Source: Azolla caroliniana
Taxonomy: Eukaryota > Polypodiophyta
Direction: 5' to 3'
Assembly: GCA_043228905.1 (NCBI GenBank)
Contig: JBHGNT010000008.1
Location: 5,952,001-6,016,000, forward strand
Length of the DNA stretch: 64,000 bases
The position numbers and the translations under genes were made by a program. The notes beneath the pieces were generated by a model, which worked only from the letters and a program-made list of their open reading frames with translations, did not search any database and was not told the origin of the DNA. Of the stretch, positions 1 through 11,209 are shown piece by piece (within the stretch, counting starts at the first letter, position 1; every line of letters starts with the position of its first letter).

Positions 1-349
1 CGTCTATTAGACGAAGACGAGCTCGAGGTTGTTGCCTCTAAGTCTCCTTGTATTCCTCTCCATATATGGGCTCGTGTGGTTTTTCCCGATTCTAGTTTTC
101 CACGTAAGCATCTGGTCTTTGTTTTTTTGTACTTTTGTTCTGTGGTTGTCTGGGCACTATCATTCACGATCTTTGCACCTCCATACAAATACGTGATAAT
201 CGGTTTTGGCCGGTCGATTCTCAACAAGTGTGCATGTGTTCACATACGTATCTACTCACACTCACAATTACACTTGTGCACATTTACACATATACATCAA
301 CACTTTACTCTTTCACCCTCACTTGTCATTCTAAAATCTCCGTACATCT

Positions 350-1010
350 CATACGATAACAATATCCGATTCGACTCTCTGCCCTCTAGAGAACATAGCG
401 GTCCCAACGTCATTTGTTTCGAGGATAAACATCCTCCCTTCTCAGCGCCCTTGCACAATAATCCGGCCTTCTTTCTCTATGAAACACCCGAGGTGAGTAA
501 ATCGAACTTGCATGCCCTAGTCGACAATTTGCTCGACCGACACCAAGTTCTTGGTGATTGTCGACACATGCAAGGCATTTCTCATGATTTCCCTCTGACC
601 GACATGGCTTAGAGGGACATCTCTGATATGTTCGATGGGGTGAAGGGTATCATCGTCGGTTTTGACGACCCTTAGTTGTTCTGACTTCTCTAGTGTCAAG
701 AACCACTCCTTGTGATTCGTCATATGGTTTGATGCTCCGGAATCCACGCACCACACCTCATTCGACTTCGAGGTGCTCACCGCCATTGAGTTCGATCTTT
801 AACACTTATCTGCGTCCCCTCGGCTCGATCTGGCTCAATCCGAATCGGCTCGCTTCTTCCAGCACACACTCTCTCTGTGTCCCTTTCGGCCATAGTACCG
901 GCAGTCCGTTGCGGTCTTACTTTGCCAGCTTCTGGCGCCGCCTTGACTCCCCCTACTCGTGGAGGGTCCGGAGCTATGTGGGCATTTCGATTATTCGTCG
1001 TGTTCTGCTC
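350..1010 (-). pseudogene. Ty1/copia gag-protease remnant
   Basis: Minus-strand remnant of a copia polyprotein. Read from 1010 downwards it shows a proline-rich gag segment, a zinc knuckle whose second cysteine has become tyrosine (C-R-Y-Y-G-R-K-G-H, final C kept), then the protease motif VDSGASNHM at about 740-760, then the start of the GAG-pre-integrase region as far as about 350. Stops and frameshifts interrupt it, for example a stop just after the LVSVEQIVD stretch at 517. The order and wording match the copia gag at 11862-13235, so it belongs to the same family. The protease aspartate is still present here, unlike in that second copy. Integrase, reverse transcriptase and LTRs of this copy are not visible. 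Confidence 0.85.
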
Positions 1011-1405
1011 CTGTATAATATCCCATGACCATATAATATCCCATGGTGAGAATTTACCGTAGTATTCTATACACGTGGATAAAGTGTGAGGGTTAAACGA
1101 GAGTGTAAAGAAGAGGAGGATTACTTTTAAGCCTCGGGATTGACACAACCCATTAGGCCAAGTGTGAACTTGCCTGGGGGCCTTAGGTCTGGCTATAAAT
1201 ATGAGGCTTACCTACCCTGATTTGACACATTATCGACTACATCGAGACTCTGGTGGTGTGGTGGGTCAACTCTTGTAGCAAGCGTGCCAGCCCCAGGTAC
1301 GACTCGACGCCATGGTGGTGGTATGGGACGTCGATCGAGGCTCCAGTCCGTTGTCGTGATGTGGCGTGCCCAAGTGTGGGAAAAACCGGCGAAAGGGGGT
1401 TAAAA
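1011..1405 (+). other. Retroelement 3' internal end with purine tract
   Basis: No gene is seen. The stretch starts with a short direct duplication (ATATAATATCCCATG twice, about 1014-1045), holds a TATA-like box GCTATAAATATGAG near 1193, and ends in a purine-rich tract, GGCGAAAGGGGG, immediately before the LTR that begins at 1406. That tract looks like the plus-strand primer site of the element owning that LTR. The last 40 bases resemble the sequence just before the second copy of the LTR at 13243. Confidence 0.45.
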
Positions 1406-2820
1406 TGTGTATGTGCAATGTGTGCACACAAAGGCATTTAATTGTGCACATGCAAAAGAAAAAGGGAAAAGGAAGGGTGCAAAGGAGGTATAGAAACTCG
1501 TGTAAAAGAGAGAGGAGAGATGAAAAGTAGAGAAGAGACAAGTTGTGGTTTCTAGACATAGGATTATATTACATATAATAGAGAGTTAATGGGCTACTGG
1601 ATAGACATATTGATTCTTAGCTAAAGGTGCACGGTTCAAATCTAGCTTGATAATGTAACGAGGTTTAAGGAATTTTATTCCTTTTACATTGAAGATGATG
1701 TGGCAAACCCCCTTTATTTTTTCCATAAAAGGAGGTCGAGGGGGGGCTCATGGGTAGGCAATTTTTGGGTTCTGGAGGTAGACCTTTAGGGTTTTGAGGT
1801 TCTTCTTCTTCTCTTTGATTTCTAGGGTTTTGATTTTAGGGTTTTCTTGTTTTTTTTCTTTTCTTCTACTTTCTATTGGGTTTAGAGCTAATGAGTTCTT
1901 TCTCATCTTCTTCTAGCTAGAGTTGAGGGTTTTGATACTTCTTCCTCTTCTTAGTCATTCGGAGGTTCTTATGGGTTTTTGATCTCTCTCACACACTCTC
2001 ATCTTTGAGGTGTGTCAGTGGCCTTGTGTTGGTGTTGGCGCTCGAGGTGCTCAGGTCGTTTGTGGAGCCCGTGAGCCCGAGTCTCGTTGGTTCGGTGTTG
2101 TTGAGCCCCTGTTCGTCGTTGCAAGTCCGTGAGCTCACCGTTCGCATGGTCCAAGGTTTACGGTGTTGGTGTGGTCGGTTCTCGTGGTACATGGTTCTCG
2201 GTTCGTGTGGTGTCCGGTGGTGTGCTCGTGCCCCCATTGTATTCAAGGTTATGCTTGGTGTGCTCGTGTTTGGTGGTCATCGTCGTCACGAATTCCCATC
2301 TCCGTCCCTCTCTATTGTACCACTTTTGTTTATCTAGCATAGTCAAGACTCGCCTAAGCGCCATCGTTGTAAATCTATTGAGGCTTTGAGCCTTATATAA
2401 AGAAATTGTTTTGGTATAGACTATGGTGCCTAGATCTCAACTCCTTTTGTTCTCGTTGTGTCAAATGTCAAGTCATCCATTTTTGTGTTCGGAAGTATTC
2501 TCATCGAAGTCCTAGAGTCGCCAAGCCATCAATGTTTTGTGTTTGTATGGGAATTGTCGGTCGTGAACCCACACAGTAAAGGGGTTGAAACCGAACTCGA
2601 CGGTGTAAGCTCCTTCTTTTTCCCTTCTTTTACTCCCTAGTTCAAGACCCCGGTGGTCCCACCCGGATCCTACACGCACGCGCAGATTTCCGCGACACCG
2701 TCTGGATCCCTTCGCTCGGGGGTGGTCGGGTGGATCGGCACCCTTCTTTCTCTCTTTCCTTTCTTATTGTCTATCTTTTATCCTTATCATATGCTTACAT
2801 TAGTAGATAAGCTCTAACGG
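1406..2820 (+). mobile_element. Long LTR, copy A
   Basis: A non-coding block of about 1.4 kb, related along its length to 13243-15095. Shared parts are the first 330 bases, a segment around 2040-2150, and the end near 2640-2695 (CCCGGTGGTC..., then CGCGACA). It has a tRNA-like box A/box B pair near 1590-1650 and a TATA-like CCATAAAAGG at about 1721. It starts TG, follows a purine tract, and is followed by TTGGTATCA (2821-2829), which resembles a tRNA-Met primer site. Exact right end is unresolved: CGCGACA at about 2696, or near 2820. Lineage (copia or gypsy) cannot be told from the LTR alone. Confidence 0.65.
1590..1655 (+). repeat. tRNA-like box A/box B segment in LTR A
   Basis: GGCTACTGGATAG resembles a pol III A box and GGTTCAAATCT resembles a B box, about 45 bases apart. 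The same pair occurs in LTR copy B at 13433-13492. It does not fold as a full tRNA, so it is a tRNA-derived segment rather than a tRNA gene. Confidence 0.45.
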
Positions 2821-2829
2821 TTGGTATCA
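2821..2829 (+). other. Possible tRNA-Met primer binding site
   Basis: TTGGTATCA matches the first eight bases of the usual plant LTR-element primer site TGGTATCAGAGC; the remaining bases differ. It lies just after LTR copy A. Between here and 3298 no gene is recognised. An ATG at about 2842 opens a short, stop-interrupted frame that could be a gag start. Confidence 0.35.
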
Positions 2830-3298
2830 ATTTTTGTGAGAATGGCGTAGTCACCATCCCTTTTTCAGCAATCTCTTTTGTTGACATCCCCATTGGTCAC
2901 TTCGATTTCATTACGAAACGAAACGATCATAGCCAAAATGATGTTGAAAACGTAGGGCTTGACACACTTTATGTGAGGTCGCTCCTATGACACACATATC
3001 CAACATCCCTCCCTTATTACATGGATACGATGCCACCATGAGATCATTCTTACGAAAGGCATTCGTAATGACGTAACCATGTGATGGGCCACGTGGGCCT
3101 AGTACGAAACGATGGCTCATTTAGCTTGACTATTAGGTTGCACTTTGGCGTATGCCATTGTAATTATGAGACTTGAGGTTAGGTAACGTACCAACATAGT
3201 TTGTGGTAAACGAGGGGGAAATAAGGACTTTTGACATATATAATTCTTTAAAAAAGCATATACGGGCAAATGCCTCGCATATCTCTTATACGTTGTCG

Positions 3299-3621
3299 TG
3301 AAGATTTTCAGCAATAGTGTGAAAATCCCATAAAACGTACGAAATCGAGTATGAATCACGTAGTACAATAATTGTGAAGATAACATTTTAAATAGATTTA
3401 ATATCTAAGTACAAAATGATGGAGGTTTCGAATGCACTTTATTACACAAGAAACGGACAACTAAATGTCAAGATATGAGGGTATAAATTTTGTAAAAGGA
3501 AAGGAGAAAATTGTGAGATATCCCACATAGGCACGACAAATACAGCTCTCATCATATATAAGGTGGAGCAAAAGATATTATCTTTGTGTCTATGTGTGGA
3601 GCATAGAGAGTTCAAGGTAAC
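3299..3621 (+). repeat. 5' LTR of the gypsy element
   Basis: Starts TGAAGATTTTC and ends near CAAGGTAAC. Aligned by eye with 8012-8334 it differs at about two positions (A/G after TTTTC; CACAAG versus CACGAG). It contains a TATA-like CATATATAAGG near 3552. Just downstream, GAATTGAAGAAACGG is duplicated (3622-3664). No recognisable tRNA primer site follows. Confidence 0.92.
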
Positions 3622-3673
3622 GAATTGAAGAAACGGGGAGCCGAGCATACGAATTGAAGAAACGGTTCGGCCC

Positions 3674-4450
3674 ATGAAGGTTGGTGTCGAAGACCCCGCT
3701 CGGAGGACAAGGACCATACCTACCTATAAGCTAAGGTCGGACATAGAGCAGACGACAGACCTAAAGAAGATTCTCGAAGAACGAGTTCTTGATAGCCACG
3801 TAACTTTGTCCTTGAGGGAATTGCTTGGCATTACCAAGAAGGAGTTCCATGACACGATCGTGGACCTTGTAAAGAGAAAGAGACAACAATCGGACGAGGA
3901 AGAAGAGAAGCCGCAAAAAGCAAAAACGAATGCCATAACGATGGCAAGAGACGAAATCGATGAAGATATGGTGGACCGCCACTACACTCGACCTCATTGG
4001 GCACGAGCGACAATGGAGACGCCGGTGAAGATTGGGCAGAAGAAAGAGACCGTCATAGCCTTGATCGACCACGGCTCGGAGATCAACCTCATGTCAACCG
4101 ACTTCTACAGAAAGGGAAGATGGCCAATCAATACAAACCACGGATGGAAGATTCACGCGGCAACAAAGTCTACGGAGGACTTGTACGGAGCTTGTCCCAA
4201 TGTCAAAGTCACGATCGGGGATGTGGAGATGGATCAACACTTCTTCGTACAAGAATCGGTGTCGCATCCTGTCATCCTAGGGCAACCTTATATCACATCA
4301 TCTCGGATGGAGACCAGAGTGTTCGATAATGGAGCAGCCTTCGCACGAATAAAGAGTCTTGACAACCAAAGATCGGTCCAATTCCTAACAGTGCGAGCCA
4401 ATCATGAAAGGAATCGAGATAGTCTCGGAGGCGAATCCTCGGATTTTTAG
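3674..4450 (+). pseudogene. Gypsy protease region
   Basis: 258-residue open frame. The first third resembles the segment before protease in fungal-type Ty3 elements (a TLRELLG-like block at about residues 45-52). The aspartic-protease loop at about residues 130-137 reads ALIDHGSEINLM, so the usual D-S/T-G has become D-H-G, which should impair or abolish activity. The downstream VILGQPYI block is the usual ILG motif before the second catalytic strand. It ends at a TAG at 4448, and the next segment is in another frame, so it could not be made as one polyprotein without a frameshift. Confidence 0.85.
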
Positions 4451-4515
4451 AGCGGAATATTGAAACATGGGGCACAAATAGTCCGAGCAATCACAAGACC
4501 CCACAAGAAAGAAGA

Positions 4516-5115
4516 GTGTGTGGATTGCAAGGAGAAGCAACATGTGTCACACCTAGTGGCGCATGTAAACTAGTACTAACCGACAAGAAGCACAAGCACC
4601 GGATACAAGAATTCGAGAAGATGCTGAAAGAAGAGAACATAATAGAAGAAGGGGAGTTCGTGACTCATATTATGGAAGAAGCCTCATTTAACGACACCAT
4701 CGGCGAAATCGAGGACGTCGTGGACTTGAGCTATCTTCACAACCAATGCGTGATTTCGGTTAACTCCGTCAACATGTACGCTATCATCGATGAATACCGT
4801 CATGGCATCTCGATGAAGGAAGCTGACATCAACACGAAATATAAAACGGTGGATAAGAAGATCAAGCCAGTTGCGGTTCCGCTACCGGAAGATATGTGGC
4901 AAAAGATGAAGGAAGTCGCTAACGATCCAAGCTTAAGAGATCCGAAGAAGATAGGTCATGTCTTCACCAAAGAGACGAAGGGGAAGCTACGAGTTGGAAA
5001 GGAGAATTTCCTTCTCCCTGAAGAGGACCAAATGTTTCGCGATATGCTTGAGAGACATGGGAGGCTTTCGCATTCTTCCCACGAGAAATCGGATGCGCCG
5101 ACCCAAAGGTTATAG
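4516..5115 (+). pseudogene. Gypsy protease-RT linker
   Basis: 199-residue frame between protease and reverse transcriptase. A TKYKTVDKKIKPVAVPLP block (about residues 106-123) and an FLLPEEDQMF block match the connector before the reverse transcriptase in this Ty3 group. The last residues are out of frame: in the neighbouring frame the same bases give a sensible AFAFFPREIGCADP run leading into the next segment, so a one-base indel lies at about 5055-5066. Confidence 0.8.
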
Positions 5116-5120
5116 AGCCG

Positions 5121-6674
5121 ATGGTGATCTTCACGGTGCCTCATGTGCCTTGGAACTTGAAACCGATACCGGTTCCGAGAGCACACCTTCCGAAGCTGAT
5201 CGAGCTCTTAAAGGAGAAGGTGAGTATGGGAATTCTAGAACCGTCGAATGCTCCTTATTCCAATAGGTGGTTCACGGTGCCGAAGAAGAATGGATCATTG
5301 CGATTCATCCAAGATCTTCAACCCGTCAACAAGGTGACAATTCGAAATGCCGGAATCGGTCCGAGCGTGGACGAATTTGCCGAAGCGTTTGCGAGCCGGT
5401 CCATCCACTCCATTGGCGATCTCTACTCCGGATATGACCAATTCCAATTGGCGATCGACAGTCGGGACATTACAACCATGAGGACTCCGATCGGGCTTGT
5501 GCGGATGTGTACCTTACCCCAAGGCGCAACAAACTCGGTGGCTCATATGGTGAATGCCATGAATAAAGTCTTGAAGGATTGCATTCCGGACATCACGATG
5601 CCATTCTTGGATGATATTCCGATAAAAGGATGTTTGGATGAGGAGAAAGATGAATCGAAAGATAAGGAAGGTTGTAGAAAGTTCGTTGCGGATCATATGA
5701 AAAATTGCGAGAAGGTGCTTCAAAGGCTCGAAGATGCGAATTTGACATTTTCGGGAGAAAAATCCGCATTCAGGCAACCGGAGATCTTGGTGGTAGGTCA
5801 CTTGTGTGGAGCATACGGCCGGAAGCCCTCGCCATCCAAAGTGAACGCAATCCAAGACATGAAAGAAGAATGCAAAAACCAAACGGAGGTTCGAAGGTTC
5901 CTTGGAGCGTGCGCGTTTTATCATATATGGATTCCTCACTACGCTCATGTCGCCGAACCGTTATATGGACTACTAAAGAAAAGAATAAAGTTCGAATGGC
6001 GAGACGAGCACACAGAGGCGATGCGAACATTAAAGAAACTGCTTCTTGAAGCTCCGGCACTAAGGAAGGCCGACTATGCCGAAGGGAAACCAATTTACGT
6101 GACCGTAGATACGAGCCCAACCGGAATCAGGTGGGTCATCAATCAAGAAGGTGAAGATAATGCGCGATATGCCGTCCGGTTCGGAGCAAAGGTTCTCAGC
6201 GAACGGCAACAAAGATATGCCCAAGTCAAGCGGGAACTTTGGGGTATTGTGTCAGCAGTGAAGACGGACAAAGATTACCTGATCGGGTCAGAAGTGATAA
6301 TAGAGACAAATTGTCTCCCAATTCTCGGAATGGTCTCGGGATGTGCGACCCCAGATCTTGCTATGCTAAGGTGGATCGCCTACATCAAGTCTTTAAACCC
6401 AGAGATCCGTCACATCGCAGGGAAGAAGAACGCCATGGCTGACATGCTGTCAAGGGCAAGATTTTCAAATGGAAGTAACATGGTTTCGGAAGATGAAGAT
6501 GTCGCCCTCGACTTCTTCAAGATGGCTCGATTGTCGGCGGAAGACCATGACACGCAAACCCTCCACGCCTTCAACGAGAACGAGTACGAAGGAGAATGGT
6601 TACTCATCGGTAGATTCCTAAGAACATTGACGACAGATGCTTCGTTAACAAAGGAGGAGGCCCTACGAATCTGA
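5121..6674 (+). pseudogene. Gypsy reverse transcriptase and RNase H
   Basis: 517-residue frame with reverse transcriptase then RNase H. Seen motifs: IPVPRAHLPKLIELL (primer grip side), a PSNAPYSNRWF block, LPQGATNS, and the catalytic box FLDDIPIKG near residue 160. RNase H follows from about residue 320 (VTVDTSPTGIRWV, then RYAQVKRELWG). The later position usually held by a second acidic residue reads IETNC rather than VEVDA. The true start is upstream of 5121 in the same frame. The end is a TGA at 6672-6674 that separates it from integrase in the same frame; CGA to TGA would explain it. Confidence 0.9.
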
Positions 6675-6695
6675 AAGAAAGCTTACCGATACTTC

Positions 6696-7943
6696 TTGAA
6701 GGGAGGATTCCTTTGGCGACATCCAAAAAGAAGGACAGGAATACCACGTCAAGTGGTGGTAAAGAAAGAAGAGCAAGAGACGCTGATGACCGAATTCCAC
6801 GAGAGTGCTTGGGCAGGTCATAGAGGAACATGGGCGACATTCGAAAAATTGAAGGAGAAGTACTGGTGGCCAAGCATGTACAAAGATGTACTCCATTTCG
6901 TGTCCACATGTGAAACTTGCCAAATATATTCAAATATATGTCATCGTGATGAGTTAAAGCCGACATACCCACTCACCATTCACTTCAAATGGATGGTGGA
7001 TCTGGTCTCGATGCCAATGGGAGTGGGACAAATGAAGTACTTAGCGCTGGCAAGGGAAGACTTGACAAATCAAGTGGAAGGACGAGCCTTGACAAATAAG
7101 ACGACTTCAGCCGTTTGTAAATTTTTACTTGAAGATGTTGTTTGCCGATATGGATGTGTATGGAAGATAGTGGCCGACCGAGGGGAGTTGGACACGCACG
7201 AAGCGACGGAGCTCTTCGAAAGACTAGGCGTGAAGCTCTCCCTCACGACTGCCTACAATCCGGAAGCAAATGGGAAGATCGAGCAAGGGCGTGGACCTAT
7301 CGTTAAAGCCATCGTACAGGCATGCAAGGGTCGAGTCGGGAATTTGCCACGACTATTACCCTATGCCTTGTGGGCCGATAGAACAACACATAGCTCGGTG
7401 ACAGGGTATATGCCAACGGAGCTTATGTATGGACAAAAGCCGATTATGCCCATCGAAAGGACGATCGCCTCATGGGTAGCGATACCGTGGGAGAACGAGA
7501 TGAGCCGAGAAGAGTTATTAGCGGCGCGGATAAGGCAACTTGAAAGAAGACCTGAAGATTTAGAAAAAGCGCGAAAGATGATGAAGGCAGCCCGAGTAAA
7601 GAACAAAGTTCGGTTCGACAACACGCATCGACTTCGTCCCAAGAAGATTGAAGAAGGGGATTGGGTTTTGGTTTACGACAGCACCCTTGACAATCACCAT
7701 AGTACAACAAGGAAGTTCGCAAGAAGATGGTTCAGGCCGTATGTGGTGACAAGTGCCAATGATAATGCCACATACCACCTTGCGGAACTAGACGGATCAA
7801 GGTTGGCCGTACCCATTGCGGGAAAAAGAGTAAAGATTTTCAAGAAAAGACAAGACAAGGATCCTGACCTCGATTACCTCGACGATGAACATAATAGGCC
7901 GGATGAAAATGAAGACATGGAGGAATCTAATTCATCATCGTAG
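6696..7943 (+). pseudogene. Gypsy integrase
   Basis: 415-residue frame, same frame as the preceding segment. The zinc-binding H-H-C-C module is visible as FHESAWAGHRG and CETCQ. The catalytic triad is intact: D in WMVDLVSMP, D in IVADRGELD, E in EANGKIEQG. The C-terminal part has a GDWVLVYDS fold start and a HLAELDGSRLAVP segment, then an acidic tail without a chromodomain. The frame itself is unbroken, but it lacks its own start and depends on reading past the TGA at 6672. Confidence 0.9.
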
Positions 7944-7994
7944 CTGAAATCTCACTTCTTCTCTTCTTGGCACGTACCAGAGGACGTGCGGTTT

Positions 7995-8011
7995 GGTGGG
8001 GGTGGATGTGG
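7995..8011 (+). other. Gypsy polypurine tract
   Basis: GGTGGGGGTGGATGTGG lies directly before the 3' LTR and would prime plus-strand synthesis. A near copy lies on the minus strand at 11811-11830 next to another LTR. Confidence 0.75.
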
Positions 8012-8334
8012 TGAAGATTTTCGGCAATAGTGTGAAAATCCCATAAAACGTACGAAATCGAGTATGAATCACGTAGTACAATAATTGTGAAGATAACATT
8101 TTAAATAGATTTAATATCTAAGTACAAAATGATGGAGGTTTCGAATGCACTTTATTACACGAGAAACGGACAACTAAATGTCAAGATATGAGGGTATAAA
8201 TTTTGTAAAAGGAAAGGAGAAAATTGTGAGATATCCCACATAGGCACGACAAATACAGCTCTCATCATATATAAGGTGGAGCAAAAGATATTATCTTTGT
8301 GTCTATGTGTGGAGCATAGAGAGTTCAAGGTAAC
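8012..8334 (+). repeat. 3' LTR of the gypsy element
   Basis: Direct copy of 3299-3621, same length, about two mismatches by eye. The flank after it (TTAAATTAAG) does not repeat the flank before the 5' LTR (GTTGTCG), so no target duplication is apparent. Confidence 0.92.
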
Positions 8335-8367
8335 TTAAATTAAGAGTGGAGGTGGGCTAGCTACTCG

Positions 8368-8548
8368 TAAAGGGGTTTTGGCCAACCAAAATCGGACCGG
8401 CGATGGAGCCGGTGATCCGGCGGCATCCGGCACCGGTATCCGGCGACATCCAGCACCGATAAAGGGGTTTTGGCCAACCAAAATCGGACCGGCGATGGAG
8501 CCGGTGATCCGGCGGCATCCGGCACCGGTATCCGGCGACGGCAACGGT
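8368..8548. repeat. 92-bp direct repeat, two copies
   Basis: A GC-rich unit starting TAAAGGGGTTTTGGCCAACC is present at 8368 and again at 8460. It is rich in CCGG/CCGGCG words and the second copy runs to about 8539. Short reading frames inside it exist only because of the repeat and show no known domain. Confidence 0.85.
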
Positions 8549-9423
8549 AACCAACGGCATCCGGTGACGGTATCCGGCGACTAAATAAATAAATATATAA
8601 ATAGATATACATATTTACATATACAAGGAGGGCAAGTAAGGATTCGAACCTTGCACCTCCAAGTTAGGAGTCAATTGGCTTACCATTAAGCCATGCTATT
8701 TACTTGAAATTATATTTCTATCATTGTACTTTTACATGTAAATTCTCATACATGAGAGCTAAAATGAGTGACATGGTTATCATGCACCACATGTAATACT
8801 TAAGTGCCAAATGGCAAACATGCAATTTATGCATGTCTTGTACCCTCACATGCATCATATGCATGAAAGCATCTATAAAAGAGGGAAGGGGGAGGAGAAA
8901 AAACACGGTTTTTTTTTATGAAAATTAAGAGGAAGAAATTCGTTATCAAATTGATCGTGTAACTTGTTTCTTAAATCTAAAGTTAAAAGTTCGATCAATC
9001 TCTCTCAATCGTGTAATCTCAACTTCTCTCTTTCCCAATCTATCTTAAGTACTATCTCGCCAAAGCTTGTATCGACTCTAAATCCTTCTGGTCCAGAACC
9101 CTGGCGATTCCGCCTCACGATCCGCGCGTAGTGACGGATCTTCACGACAACGCATAAAACATTAAACATTTAACACGGGCAACCTATTTGCTTAGCTCAA
9201 CTATTTAATGTGTTTGTTCTCGGGGTCTCGAGTTCAAATATGACCAAGACCATACAACGTTGTTGATACATATGACTATAACACATGTTTAGACTTTAGG
9301 TCTAAATGCACTTTGAGGTTCTCCTAATAGGACTTAAACAGCCGAAACCACATTCGTGGGCACAGAAACATAGTTTACTGTTAGCATTTTTTCGTGTATA
9401 AACTATTCATGACATGAACATAC
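8549..9423. other. No gene; probable LTR-like relic
   Basis: Holds a minus-strand tRNA-like segment (8640-8695), a TATA-like CTATAAAAGAGG at about 8872, and an end-like stretch TCTTCACGACA near 9138-9150 that resembles the CGACA ends of LTR copies A and B. This order is that of an LTR, but no partner LTR was found. Nothing recognisable lies at 9160-9423 apart from another weak B-box-like GAGTTCAAAT near 9230. Confidence 0.35.
8640..8695 (-). repeat. tRNA-like segment with perfect B box
   Basis: On the minus strand TGGCTTAATGG (A box) is followed by GGTTCGAATCC (a perfect B box). A D-arm-like hairpin GGCT...AGCC and a T-arm AAGG...CCTT can form, but the acceptor and anticodon stems do not close properly. 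It is best read as a tRNA-derived repeat, not a working tRNA gene. Confidence 0.55.
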
Positions 9424-10983
9424 ATGGTTGAGCCTCGGGGAGCTGCAATGGAGGAAGAGATACGGGCAATTGATGCCAACGACACATGGGACTTGGTTCA
9501 CCCTCCCCTACATTGCAAACCGATCGGTTGCAAGTGGGTGTGCAAGGTAAAGTATAATGCTAACAGTTTGGTCAACCGGTATACGGCCCGGTTAGTGGCC
9601 AAAGGATACGCGCAGACCCATAGAATCAACTACGACCAGACCTTCGCTCCGGTAGCGAAGATGACGACGGTTCGTGTGGTGCTAGCGGTTGCTGCAGCAA
9701 GGGGTTGTCATCTTCACCAAATGGATGTGAAGAATGCGTTTCTTCAAGGTGACCTTGAAGAACAGGTTTACATGAACCAACCCCCCGGATTTCAGTCAGA
9801 GATGAAAAGTCAAAAGTGTGCCGACTTTAGAAGTCGCTTTACGGCCTAAAGCAAGCCCCCCATGCTTGGAATTCGACGATCACACACCGGTTGCATAAGA
9901 TGGGGATTGCGGCCTTGAAGTCGGACCCTTCATTGTTCATCCAAAATGGTCTAGACGGTCCAGTATGTATCTTGTTATATGTAGATGATTTAGTCATCAC
10001 CGGACCCAGATTTGCTGAAATCGGCTGAGTGAAGTCCCAACTGTTAGACACATTTGAAATGAAGGACCTAGGGGACCTTCATTACTTCCTCAGGATCACT
10101 TCACCTGACGGCATATTGTTCTCTCAACGACATTATCTGTTGAATATGTTGTACATGTTCGACATGACGGACTGTCGACCAGTCGACTGGAACCTAAAGC
10201 TTCTTCCCAACTCCATATCGGCCTGCAATGAGAAATGGTTCCGACAAATTATCGGACACCTTATTTATTTGACAATCCTCCGACCCGACATTAGCTATCC
10301 AGTCGGGATGATAAGTCAAATTATGCAGGCACCAACCGCGGAGCACCTTTAGTGCGCGCACCGAATATTGAGGTATGTTAGCAGCACTAAGGACCAGGGA
10401 TTGTTATACCAACACGTTATAACCGAAACGCTAGTCGGATATACGGATGTCGATTGGGCTGGTGATGCGTCGGATCGTCGGTCCACTTCAGGTTATATGT
10501 TTTCCCTAGGTAGCGTGGTTGTTGCGTGGAGCAAAAAGAAGCAGTCAACAATGTCTCTATCGAGCACTGAGGCTAAATATCGGGGCGCTACCATTGCCAC
10601 CTGTGAAGCCATCTGGCTTCGCTGGCTATTGCAAGACCTCCAGATAGAAGTACCGACTCTAAACCCGATCTATTGCGACAACATAAGTAGCATGCAACTG
10701 ACCGAGTCGACTAAAGAAGTCGGCACATCCGAACAAGTCGGAACAAGCGGTGATGGCGGTAGAGTAAAGAAGGACAGTGCCGACCGAAAGGCCAAGACCG
10801 TGGTCCAATGTGGTAAAGGGCCTGAAAATTGAGGACGAATTGGAGACAACCAATTCGGACAAGAGCTGTAACAAATTGGAGTCACCCGATTCGGAAGCGG
10901 TGCTTGATTCGGAGGAGCCGGATCAATTGAAGGCCAAACCGATAAGGAGGCAGCAGAAGTCAACACCGACACAGAGGAATTGA
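9424..10983 (+). pseudogene. Copia copy 1: RT-RNase H remnant plus 3' extension
   Basis: Starts inside the linker before the copia reverse transcriptase ([16 protein letters not shown]). Conserved blocks follow: [37 protein letters not shown], then after a frameshift near 9815-9835 the catalytic LLYVDDLVITG. RNase H follows (GYTDVDWAGDASDRRSTSGY, LSSTEAKY). Breaks are a TGA at 10026-10028 and a TAG at 10350-10352. Compared with copy 2, about 390 bp covering the end of RNase H are deleted: SMQL joins directly to the STKEVGTS extension. The tail to 10983 matches the post-RNase H extension of copy 2 (DSEEPDQ, KSTPT). Confidence 0.9.
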
Positions 10984-11209
10984 CGGGTCGAGACGTGCCA
11001 GAGTCGCAATGGAAAAGGAGCTGAGATAGGCCTTATGAGCAGACAAGCCAACCGCGAAGGTCAAGGTGTGTGGGACTGGACGGGTTGAGACGTTGTCGCG
11101 TTGCTACGCGCGTGCGTGGAGAAGGGCGGGACCACGAGGGTCTTGGACTAAGGAGTAGAGGAGAAGGAATCGGACATGGAATGGAAGCTTTGCTCAAGAA
11201 GAAGAAGAA

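Larger units (their letters stand above)
3299..8334 (+). mobile_element. Ty3/gypsy retrotransposon, fungal-like lineage
   Basis: Complete element bounded by 323-bp direct LTRs. The order is protease, linker, reverse transcriptase, RNase H, integrase, the Ty3/gypsy order. gag is missing: only about 50 bp separate the 5' LTR from protease-side coding sequence. The wording of the conserved blocks (linker, FLDD reverse transcriptase box, integrase tail ending in a HLAELDG segment with no chromodomain) resembles, from memory, Ty3 elements best known in basidiomycete fungi rather than typical angiosperm gypsy groups. The coding region has at least two frameshifts and one in-frame stop, although the LTRs differ at only about two positions. 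No clear 5-bp target duplication is visible. Confidence 0.9.

Noticed and set aside
8640-8695. True tRNA gene
   Set aside because: The B box is perfect, but acceptor and anticodon stems do not close and no sensible anticodon loop is formed.
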